In this document: piece by piece, positions 48,901 through 60,900 of the stretch
Layout of the letters: each line of letters starts with the position of its first letter
Position numbering within the stretch: the first letter of the stretch is position 1
Assembly: GCA_037349105.1 (NCBI GenBank)
Contig: JAYJMM010000113.1
Location: 5,580,001-5,644,000 of the forward strand
Origin: Limnomonas spitsbergensis
Taxonomy: Eukaryota; Chlorophyta; Chlorophyceae; Chlamydomonadales
Direction: 5' to 3'
DNA: 64,000 bases
Made by a program: the position numbers and the translations under genes
The notes under the pieces: generated by a model
Databases searched by the model: none
The model's input: the letters and a program-made list of their open reading frames with translations, nothing else
Told to the model about the DNA's origin: nothing

Positions 48901-51900
48901 TGTGGGGGGGGGGGGGCACCCTTCCGTTAAGAGTTCAGGGTTTGAGGGTGTAGGTGGCCTGAAGCCCCGAACCCTGAACCTGGTTAAAGCTGTCCTGCTA
49001 GTTATGAAGTAGATCCAGGACCTGAAACCTTAACCCTTAATTATGCTCGATCCAGAATCTGAACCTCAAATCCTGGACATTTTTTTATCTAGGACCTGAG
49101 CCTTTGATTCTTTACCCTGCTGGATGCAGGCCCTGACCCCTAAACCCTGTTCAAGCCAGGCTCTGAACCCTTAACCCTGCCCGATCGAGGCTCTGAACCC
49201 TAAACCCTGCTCGAACTGGGCCCTGAACCATAACCCCTGTTTGATCCAGGCCCTGAATCCTAAACCCTAAACCCTGCTCGATCCAGGCCGTCAACTCTAA
49301 AACATGTTTGACCCAGGCCCTAAACCCTGAACTTTGCTGGATCCAGGACCTAAACCCTAAATCATGTTTGATTCAGGCCCTGAACCCTAAACCCTGAACT
49401 CTGCTGGATCCAGGACCTAAACCCCAAACCATAAATCATGTTTGATCCAGGCCCTGTACCCTAACCCCTGAACTCTGCTGGATCCAGGACCTGAACCTTA
49501 AACCCTAAATCATGTTTGATTCAAGCCCTGAATCCTAAACCCTGAACTATGCTGGATCCAGGACCTAAACCCTAAACCCTAAATCATGTTTGATCCAGGC
49601 CCTGAACCCTAAACCCTGAACTCTGCTGGATCCAGGACCTGCTGGTGGCGTCCCTCTTCCGCAATTTCCTGCTGGCAGAGCGCATCATGACGGCAGCTGG
49701 CTGCACCCCGGTCTCATACCCCAGGTGAGGAACGGGGGTTGTTGAATTTCGCGCCAGGCCACCTATGGCAGCGCTGGGCAACCAACAACGGACCAAGAAT
49801 GGACAATGACCTACCTAAGCAACAGGGCACATGTACCCCCCCCCTCTCCCCCTCCTCCTTACCCACGTCCCTCCCCCCTCGCCTTCTCCCTACCCACGTC
49901 CCTCCCCACCCCCTCTTGCCCTCCCTTGTAGGCTACCTCCCACCCACAGCCACCCGATGTGGCAAGCGTGGGACATGGCCGCGGAAATGTGCCTCATGCA
50001 GCTGCCCACCCTGCTTTCCGACCCCGGGGCGGACTTCCAGCCGTCGCCGTTCTTCTCTGAGCAGTTGACTGCATTCGAGCTTTGGTTGCAGCACGGGTCA
50101 AGAGAAAAGAAGCCTCCGGAGCAGCTGCCGATTGTTTTGCAGGTAGGGAGGGGATTGAGGTCGGAGCGGAGGGATAGGGTCAAACTTATACCCTGAACCC
50201 AAAACCTGAAACCCCGCCAGAGCAGCTGCCGATTGTGTTTCAGGTAGAGATGGGATTGAGGCGGGTGAGGAGGAATAGGGTCACCATAAGAGGAAAAGTA
50301 TGAACTTAAACCCTGGCAAGGTCCACGACCACTACCGAACCGAGTGCGACCTCCCCCCCCCCCCCCCCCTACCACGCCGCCCCTTACCACGACTGTGCTA
50401 GCAGCAGTAGGCAGAAGTAAAAAAACACTTGAAGGACTTCAAAACGTGATTTGGTAAATTAGCGGCACCATACCCGCATGAAGTACTGTTTTGGCACCGT
50501 AGATGTGCTTTGCCTTCCCTCATAATTTCTGGATTTGCTTTGCCCTCCCTCATAAACAACGTTGTTGGGGGGTTGAGGGATACATGACTAAACTGTTTAT
50601 CGATTGATTCTCTAAAGCGTGTTGCGGCCTATTTTTTTCTCACACACCAACTCTAGTTTTCTGTCCGAAATTAAGAGCTTTGGTTATTAATTTGCCCTGG
50701 AGGCAGCGCTGACAGAATTCGTTTTTTCCGTACCTGAGGGAAGGCAAATCAAATCTATAGTACCGCGTGGATTTGACTCGCCATCAATTTCGCCATCCTC
50801 GGTTTTGAATTATTCATTTATTTCAGACCTGCTCTCTGGGTGTGAAATCGACGGAAACTCTCTGTATCCCCCATTGGACACTGGCGTTGAGGATCGATGC
50901 AGTAACTGCAATGCAGTCCTCACCCTTGAACACCATACATTGTCAGGGAAGGAAAAGAACATTTAAAGAACCAGCATATATTTGTCTACTTTTGAACTCT
51001 TGTTGTGAAAACAGGCGCATCAGCACCCGGCGGAAGCAATATTCAAAATTTCATTGTTTCTGCCAGGTGTGGCTGAGCTTGTTTCAACCCGGACTCTGCA
51101 CCCTAAACCATAATACAGGTATCCCCCACTACCCCGCCTGCTTGCCCACCCACACAATTCTTCCGTCAGATCCTGCTCAGCTGGGTTCACCGCCTTAACC
51201 TTGACCCTTAACCCTGACTCTTAACACCTCCCCTCCCCCCCCTCTGCTTATGCCAGGTCCTGCCTAGCCAGGTTCACCGCCTTAATCCTTAATCCTAACT
51301 ATTAATTTCTACCCCCCCCCCCCCCCCTCTTTCCCTCTACTTTTGCCAGATCCTGCTAAGCCAAGTTTGCCGCCTGAACCCTAAGCCCCAACTCTTAATC
51401 CCTACCCCCCATTCCTCTGCTCATGCCAGATCCTGGTAAGCCAGGTTCAATGCCTAAACCCTCAAACCTAGCTATACCCCCCCCCCCCCTTATTACCTTT
51501 GCCAGATCCTGGTAAGCCAGGTTCAATGCCTAAACCCTCAACCCTAGCTATAACCCCCCCCCCCTTATTACCTTTGCCAGATCCTGGTAAGCCAGGTTCA
51601 ATGCCTAAACCCTCAACCCTAGCTATAACCCCCCCCCCCCCCTTATTACCTTTGCCTGATCCTGGTAAGCCAGATTCAATGCCTAAACCCTCAACCCTAG
51701 CTATACCCCCCCCCCTTATTACCTTTGCCAGATCCTGGTAAGCCAGGTTCAATGCCTAAACCCTCAACCCTAGCTATACCCCCCCCCCCTTATTACCTTT
51801 GCCAGATCCTGGTAAGCCAGGTTCAATGCCTAAACCCTCAACCCTAGCTATAACCCCCCCCCCCCCCCCTTATTACCTTTGCCAGATCCTGGTAAGCCAG

Positions 51901-54900
51901 GTTCAATGCCTAAACCCTCAACCCTAGCTATACCCCCCCCCCCCCTTATTACCTTTGCCAGATCCTGGTAAGCCAGGTTCAATGCCTAAACCCTCAACCC
52001 TAGCTATAACCCCCCCCCCCCTTATTACCTTTGCCAGATCCTGGTAAGCCAGGTTCAATGCCTAAACCCTCAACCCTAGCTATAACCCCCCCCCCCCCCC
52101 CCACCCCTTATTACCTTTGCCAGATCCTGGTAAGCCAGGTTCAATGCCTAAACCCTCAACCCTAGCTATAACCCCCCCCCCCCTTATTACCTTTGCCAGA
52201 TCCTGCCTAGCCAGGTTCAATGCCTTAACCCTCAACCCTAGCTATTCCACCCCCCCCCCCCCCCCCCCCCACCCCTTATTACCTTTGCCAGATCCTGGTA
52301 AGCCAGGTTCAATGCCTAAACCCTCAACCCTAGCTATAACCCCCCCCCCCCTTATTACCTTTGCCAGATCCTGCCTAGCCAGGTTCAATGCCTTAACCCT
52401 CAGCCTTAGCTATAAATCCCTCCGCTCCCCCTCTATTTCCTTTGCCAGGTCCTGCTCAGCCAGGTCCACCGCCTTCGTGCGCTGGTGCTGCTGGGTCGCT
52501 TCCTAGACATGGGTCCCTGGGCAGTGGACCTGGCGCTGTCCGTGGGCATCTTCCCCTACGTGCTCAAGCTGCTACAGACCACCAGCAGCGACCTGCGATC
52601 CACGCTGGTGTTCATATGGTGCAAGATTCTGGCGCTGGACAGGTCATGCCAGGTGGGTGCAGGGTTGAGGGATCAGGGTTGAGGGGGGTGATCACAAGGT
52701 GCAAGATCCTCACGCTGGACAGGTCGCGCGTGACCCTTACCTCCCCATGTGGACCTGATGAAGGACAGCGGTCTCAACTTTGTCATAAAATAGCTTGGGG
52801 GTTAGCCCTTGGTGATTTGCCTCAGCCATTGAACCCTGTGACCTGACCCCTTCATCAATACACACACCTGCAGGTGGACCTGATGAAGGGCAGCGGTCTC
52901 AGCTATGTCATAAAATAGCCTGGGGGTTAGCCCGTACACACACCTGCAGGTGGACCTGATGAAGGGCAGCGGCCACAAGTACTCCATCAAATAGCTGAGG
53001 GTGTAGGCCTTTGCCTTTGAACCCTGCGACCTGACCCCTTACTTAAATGCGCCCCCCCCCCCCAACCCAGGTGGACCCGATGTAGGACAGCGGCTACAGC
53101 TACTTCATCAAATAGCTTGGGGGTTTGCCCTTGTTGATTTGCCTCAGCCATTGAACCCTGTGACCCTCCCCCTCCAGGTGGATCTGATCAAGGACAGCGG
53201 CCACAACTACTTCATCAAATACCTGGACAGTGCAGACAACAGCCAGGTGGACCTCTACTCGCGATCACAGGCCTGCTTCGTGCTGTGCGCGATATGCGAC
53301 GGACACCCAAAGGTAGGGGCCTGCCTTGTTTGTGTTGTGTGCTGGCGGCCTGTCTGCCTCGTGTTGTACGCAATGGGCACACCAAACTAGGGGCCTGCCT
53401 TGTTTGTGTTGTTATGCGCAACGGGCCCACAGAAGTAGGGGCCTGCCTTGTTTGTGTTGTGTGCTGGGGGCCTGCCTGCCTCGTGTTGTACGAAACGGGC
53501 ACACCAAACTAGGGGCCTGCCTTGTTTGTGTTTTGTGCTGGAGGGCCTGCCTGCCTCTTGTTACATACGTACATGCATTACGCGACAGGTTCAAGCTGGG
53601 GTCCTACCATTGTATACTCTTTTAGATGCATTTTGTGACAACCTGGCTAGCGCAAAATCCCCTCCCCCCATCTCCCCCTCTCCCCTTTGAAGGGCCAGGC
53701 TTCCCTCTTCCACCCCCTCACTCCCTCGCCCACCTTCCTACCCTCCCATCTCCATCTCCCCTTTGAAGGGCCGGGCTTCCCTCTTCCACCCCCTCACTCC
53801 CTCGCCCACCTTCCTACCCTCCCATCTCCATCTCCCCTTTGAAGGGCCAGGCTTCCCTCTTCCACCCCCTCACTCCCTCGCCCACCTTCCTACCCTCCCA
53901 TCTCCATCTCCCCTTTGAAGGGCCAGGCTTCCCTCTTCCACCCCCTCACTCCCTCGCCCACCTTCCTACCCTCCCATCTCCATCTCCCCTTTGAAGGGCC
54001 AGGCTTCCCTCTTCCACCCCCTCACTCCCTCGCCCACCTTCCTACCCTCCCATCTCCATCTCCCCTTTGAAGGGCCAGGCTTCCCTCTTCCACCCCCTCA
54101 CTCCCTCGCCCACCTTCCTACCCTCCCATCTCCATCTCCCCTTTGAAGGGCCGGGCTTCCCTCTTCCACCCCCTCACTCCCTCGCCCACCTTCCTACCCT
54201 CCCATCTCCATCTCCCCTTTGAAGGGCCAGGCTTCCCTCTTCCACCCCCTCACTCCCTCGCCCACCTTCCTACCCTCCCATCTCCATCTCCCCTTTGAAG
54301 GGCCAGGCTTCCCTCTTCCACCCCCTCACTCCCTCGCCCACCTTCCTACCCTCGCATCTCCATCTCCCCTTTGAAGGGCCGGGCTTCCCTCTTCCACCCC
54401 CTCACTCCCTCGCCCACCTTCCTACCCTCCCATCTCCATCTCCCCTTTGAAGGGCCAGGCTTCCCTCTTCCACCCCCTCACTCCCTCGCCCACCTTCCTA
54501 CCCTCCCATCTCCATCTCCCCTTTGAAGGGCCAGGCTTCCCTCTTCCACCCCCTCACTCCCTCGCCCACCTTCCTACCCTCGCATCTCCATCTCCCCTTT
54601 GAAGGGCCGGGCTTCCCTCTTCCACCCCCTCACTCCCTCGCCCACCTTCCTACCCTCGCATCTCCATCTCCCCTTTGAAGGGCCAGGCTTCCCTCTTCCA
54701 CCCCCTCACTCCCTCGCCCACCTTCCTACCCTCCCATCTCCATCTCCCCTTTGAAGGGCCGGGCTTCCCTCTTCCACCCCCTCACTCCCTCGCCCACCTT
54801 CCTACCCTCCCATCTCCATCTCCCCTTTGAAGGGCCGGGCTTCCCTCTTCCACCCCCTCACTCCCACCCCTTCTGCCCTCCTTTTTCTTCCCTCCCTTTG

Positions 54901-57900
54901 CTTCCCTCCCCTGTCTTACTCCCTCACCCACCTGTCTGCCCTCCCACCCCCCCTCCCCTGTGCAGGGCCAGGCTGTGTGTGCCACCAGCAACCTGCTGGC
55001 CGTCCTGCTCAAGTGGCTCCGGAATCTTTTCCCGCCCCAGGTCCCGTTTGCGTCCTCCGGCCACCCGCTGCTGCTCAAGTGGCTGTGCCTGTGCTTGGGC
55101 AAGCTCTGCCAGGACATGCCCGAGATCTCCCTCATGGCGATCAGGGAGGGTGCGGCGGACCTGCTGGTGCAGCTGCTGACGGTGGCAAGCCCGGAGATAC
55201 GCGCTGCCGCAGTGTTTGGCCTGGGCTGCCTGGTGCACAGCTGTCCTGAGGTAAGGGCTAAGTTAAAAATGGGAGGAGGTAGGTGCCTTGTGCACAGCTG
55301 CCCTGAGGTCAAGGAAAGGTGAGGGAGGAGTTAGCTGCCTGGTCCACAGCTGTCCTAATGTCCTGAGGTAAGAGCTGGGGGTTTCCATTTCCCGCCTTCG
55401 TTTCGATTTTATGGATGGAGGTGATTCCATGGATCAGGATCTAGGACCAGGATCCATGTATGAAAGTGATTTGTTGGATCTAGGATCAGGATCTATGGAT
55501 GCAGGTGATTCCATGGATCAGGATCTAGGACCAGGATCCATGGATGAAAGTGATTTCTTGGATCCAGGATCAGGATCCATGGATGGAGGTGATTCCATGG
55601 ATCAGGATCTAGGACGAGGATTCAGGATCAGGATCCATGGATGGAGGTGGTTTCATGGATCAGGCTTATCTGATCTCCTGGCCGGACATGGTCAGGTTAC
55701 ATGTTTTCTGTCGGATCTGGTTGAACTGGAGCAGTTTCATGCCATGTAGTCATACCGTATTATATTATTCGATTCCAATGGACCCCCGGGCTTTCATGTG
55801 CTCTAGTCTCGCCCCCGCTCCTCTCCCCTATCTGCAAGCCCCCCCCCCCTCCTGTTTTCCCTCATTTTCTTTGACCCCCCCCGCTCCCCCCTGTGCAGCT
55901 GGACCCCAGCCAGCTGGACCACCCCCTGAACATGACGCCGACAGACGACCGGCTGCCTGCAGAACAACTCATCGCGAACGCGGTGAGTGACGCGCTGCTT
56001 CCTCCGCCGCCCTGCCCTGCTTCACCTCGTAGCCTAGGACCCTCCGATCCCACCCGCCCTTCCCCTGACACTTTGAACCTCATCCTGCCCCGCCCCGCCC
56101 TGCGACCTGACTCTATGAATCTTGCCACACCCCTTCCTGTACCCCTACCTGATGAGGGGTTCTCATTACCCAGCCCGGCATATCACAGGCCAGGTACAAC
56201 ACTGTGGACCCTTGAGACCCCTTGCTCTCAATCAAACCCCGGACCACCTCACCTGGATACCCTCCTGGAATTGTACAACGCCCCTGAAAGACGAAATCCT
56301 TAGCCCTGAACCCTGAGCCCTGAACCCTGAACTGAACTCCAGAGCCCTGAAACCTTAACCCTAAATTCTCCTCCACCCTGATTTCGGTATCCCCCTCAGG
56401 TCCGGCAAGTGGTTTACGATCCAAGCGTGCTCGTGCGCCTTGAGCTAGCGGTGCTGTACGCCCGCTTTGTTCGCGGCCACGCGGCGCTGGTGCACGACGC
56501 GCTGCAGCAGCACCAGAAGTTGCTGCAGGAGTTTGCTCGAGCGCAGCAGCAGCTGCACCAAATCAGCGCGCCCTCGGCCACCGCCCGCCGGCGCTCGGTC
56601 GACGGCCACTACGGCGGCGGCTCGGCGGCGTCCGAGACCAGCGATGGAAGCGTGCGCTCCACCACGCCGCCGGCGGGGAGTAGCGGAGCGCCCCAGAACA
56701 ACGGGGGCGGTGCGGCAGGGCCGGACGCCTCGGCGTCGAATTCGGGCTCTGGGTCTCCCTCGCCGTTCCGCAGCCCCAACACATACACCGCGCTTCTGGA
56801 GTCGATTCAGATGCTGGCGCTGGATCCTGCACCCAAGGTGCGCTAGGAACAAGGGATTGAAACTAGGAATTACACCAAGTGCAAGCATAGCCCTAAGCAG
56901 TACAAGTGGCCCCCTAAGCAGTACACGCAGTACTTTCAGCAGTACACACAGAGTCATAAGCAGTACACGCGGAACCCTAAGCAGTACGCACAGTACCCTA
57001 GACAGTACATGCGAGCCTTTAGCATTCCATGCAAAACCCTTAGTACTGGGAGGCAGTAGTGCACGCACAATCCCACAAGCCTGCCATATCAGGTGTGGCT
57101 TGAGGCGCCTGGCTGCCTGCCGGGGCAGGTTCTGCTGGTAGCACAAGCCTTTCTTATGCGCCCTTGCCCCCTCACGGCAAAGAGGTGTCCTCACAGGCTG
57201 TGGATTGACCCCGACACCGCCCTCTCCCTGTCCCTCGGTGCACGTGAGGCGTGATAGGGGCAGAAAGTTAAACAATTAACCGAAACGCTTTCCCCCCGTC
57301 CCGCTGCCCTGGGACTAATGCTGGCCTCCTGCTGTCAATGGATGCCCCCCAGACCCTGGCCCCCTGTAGGTGGCTTAACTGGGGAGGAACGCGAAACAAT
57401 TTTCCGACGCCCCTGTACGTCCCTCTCCTCCTGCTGCCACTGGACTAATGCCCGGTCTCCTGCTACCAATGGATGCCTCCCCCGCCCCAGCCCCCCTACC
57501 CCCGGCCCTTGCAGGTGGCTTGACTGGTGTGGGTCTTCGAACAGTTGACTGACGCCCCGTCCAGTCCCTCTCCTCCTGCTTCCACTAGACTAGTGCCCGG
57601 TCTCCTGCCGTCAATGGATGTCCCCTCCCCTCCCGCACCTCGCCCCCTCCCATTCCCCTGTAGGTGGCACGGCTGGGGCGTGACGTGTTGCGGATATCGC
57701 AGTACGAGCTTTCCTTTATGCCGCCACCGCCCCCCCTGGGAGCTGCGGGCATCCTGAGCTCAGCAAATGGTGCAACAAGCTCGCCGCAGCGGTCAGCAAA
57801 CTCCCTGAGTGAGTGGCCTCATGTGGGCGGTGCTGGGTTTTTTCTTTCTAAATTCAGCAGAGATGGAGTACCGTAGACGTTCTTTGCCTACGCAAGAAAT

Positions 57901-60900
57901 GAATGTTTTTGCCGTCGCGCCTGATGAAAACCCCCACTTGGGCGAAAATGCCACTTAAGGGACGTCAAATAAAGTTCTCCAGTGAATCGTGCTAAAGCAA
58001 AAACTGTCATTCTCGCATGCGGATGCAAAACAAGAGTACGGTAGATTTGGAGAAAGTAAGTGCAAAATCGCTGAGTTCGTGGCCCGTGTTTCTTTGATAT
58101 GTCGCCACTATATTTTATGTTGCTTGCGGTACCCTGGATCCCTAGGACCCTCTTGCCTCTTAACATACTGTTAAGAAATTTGAAAGGGCCAGTGTAGGCC
58201 TTGTGTGGGGATGGACATGTGACCAGGTGTCAAGGAAGTGCCGCCTGTAGGGGGCCAACAGCGTAGTACGTGAAAGCAAATGTTTTTAAATCACAGGAAA
58301 ACACCAAACCCTAAACCCTAAGACCCCGTTCCCTAAACCCTTAACCCTAAACCCAAAGACCCTGTGCCCCAAACCCTTAACCCTAAAACACCAAACCCTT
58401 AACCCAAAGACCCCATGCCCTAAACCCTAACCCTAAAACACCAAACCCTAAACCCTAGGACCCCGCGCCCTAAACCCTTAACCCTAAAACACCAAACCCT
58501 AAACCCAAAGACCCCGTGCCCCAAACCCTTAACCCTAAAACACCAAACCCTAAACCCTAAGACCCCATGCCCTAAACCCTAACCCTAAAACACCAAACCC
58601 TAAACCCTAGGACCCCGTGCCCTAAACCCTTAACCCTAAAACACCAAACCCTGGATTCCCTTGGCCTGCATGTCGATGACACGAGTGTGGCTGTGTGTGG
58701 GCGATCCTTAGCCCTAGGCATGCAGGGCCCTTACCCTGGGCTGGGCTGGGCCTGAGCACCCACGTCATTGCATCATTTGTGTAACAGCAGCAACCCAAGG
58801 TGCCCATGTGCAAGATACTCTAGCGACTACTGGTTGTCTCAAGCTCTACCCTAACGCCCCAATCCTCAGCCTTGCACCAGATGCCCCTGCTACCAACCTT
58901 AAATTCCTGAACCGCCATGATCATGTCGTTGTCCAAGCATTCCTTTACCCGCCCCAATGCACCAGTCCTCAGCCCTGCACCAGATGCCCCTGCTACCAAC
59001 CTTAAATTCCACAGCTGCCATGACCATGTTTCGCTGCACAAAGGTCCCTGTATTCACTCCTATGCTACAATATTGAGCCTGTACCTCTTTCCTGCCATAA
59101 TGCTCCAATCATCAGCCTTAAAAGCCCCACCCACCCCTCTGGGCCCACAGCTGCTATCACCCTGTGGCCTGCCCCCATCTGCGCTTCACCCTATATACCC
59201 TCTGCATAAAGGACCAAACGCTGAACCCTAACCCGCCCCTCTCTTCCCACAGCCGCCATGACTGCGTCGTTGCGCAAGCGCTCCTGGCTGCCCGGCAGCG
59301 CCTCAGCTGCGGCTCCCGCATCCAGCAGCCTAGCCCCTGCCGGAAAGAAGGGGGACGGCAGTGGCGCGGCGGCCTCCTCGGCACTTGCGGGGACTGCGGC
59401 GGCAGCGGCGCTCGCGGCCGTCGCATCTGCGGCCACCACGCCGATTAGCGGCAGCCCTCCGAGCCCCTTTGAGGCGCGGGACTTGCAAGGGTTCAGCAGG
59501 CACCCGTACACGCTGCTGTCCACAGGCAACAGAGGTGCACACTGTAGGGATGAGAAGGGCGCCAGCTGTGGAAATGGGGCTGATCGAATGGGAGGGAGGG
59601 AGGTGTGGAACAAGAACGCTGTTTAGGGCAGGGATGGTGGAATATACTGGGTGTATTGTATGAGCAAAGGAGTACGGTGGACGACTGATGACTGTCTTAG
59701 TGTTGCAGCTCAGGGAATTCCAGCTGTTTCCTGGCAACAAAGACGTGGGAAGTGTGTGTGGGGGGGTGGAGAAATGGCATGGCCTAGTTTTCATGGGGAA
59801 CTGATCGCACGGTGCCACTGATGCTACTCATGCTGACACCATCCCATCTGATGCCGCTCATCCTTCTTATTCTGATGATTGCGATGCTGTCACCACTGCT
59901 TGCTTCTGATGCCTCATATACCACTCCTCCTGCTGATCCTGATGCTACTGCTGATTTGACTAGAACGTCTGACGATGGCGATGCTGACACCACTGCTTGC
60001 TTCTGATGCCTCAGATACCACTCCTACTGCTGATCCTGATGCTACTGCTGATTTGACTAGAACGTCTGACGATGGCGATGCTGTCACCACTGCTTGCTTC
60101 TGATGCCTCAGATACCACTCCTACTGCTGATCCTGACGACAATGATGCTGGCGCCATCGATGCCTCTGATGCCACTCGTCCTCCGAATCGTGCTGACCCT
60201 GATGCTCATGCTCATGTGGCTGTTATGCTACTCCCCTTGCAAATCCTGATGACGGCGATGCTGACACCTCAGCTGTTTCTGATGCCTCTGATGCCACTCC
60301 TCCTGCTGATCCTGATGCTACTGCTCGTGTGGCTGGTACGTTTGCCCGGCAGGTGGAGAGGTCTCGCTGCCTGGCATCCATGGCGGTGAGCCGTCAGACG
60401 GGGGCCCCGGGGATCCTTGTTCCGGCGCCTACTTACACCCCAACCACCAAGCGCTCCACAGCACCTCGCCTGCTGTCCCGTCGGCCGGGGCGCCGTACGC
60501 GCCGGCCGGCTGCCCGTCGACGTCGACGCTGCCTCTGCCTGCATCCATGGTGTACAACCTGAGCAGGGAGTACTTCTCGAGGCCGATGCTGGAGCCTTTG
60601 GTGAGCGCACATGCAGAGCAAACGGAGCGCAGATGGGGTAGAGAATCGTTACATTCCCAGTAAAGAGGATATTCTTTCAGGGAGGAAAGTGATGTGTTAT
60701 TGAGCTGATGCAGGAGCCCCTGGTGAGCACGTGCGCATGTGCGGCATTTGACGAAAATAACTATATTCCCAGCATAAAAAAAGCCTTCTCCTTTGGGACA
60801 AACTTTGTGTTTGGGCCTTTGGTAAGCGCATGCATGTGCGATGGAACAGACTACCTGCTTAGCCAATGGGCATTCTCCTTTTCCATTAGATGAACATGAT

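Noticed and set aside
56445..57275. Minus-strand frame of 276 codons
   Set aside because: Antisense to Raptor exon 15, whose + frame has clear homology and correct splice phases. The antisense frame reflects GC-rich codon use.
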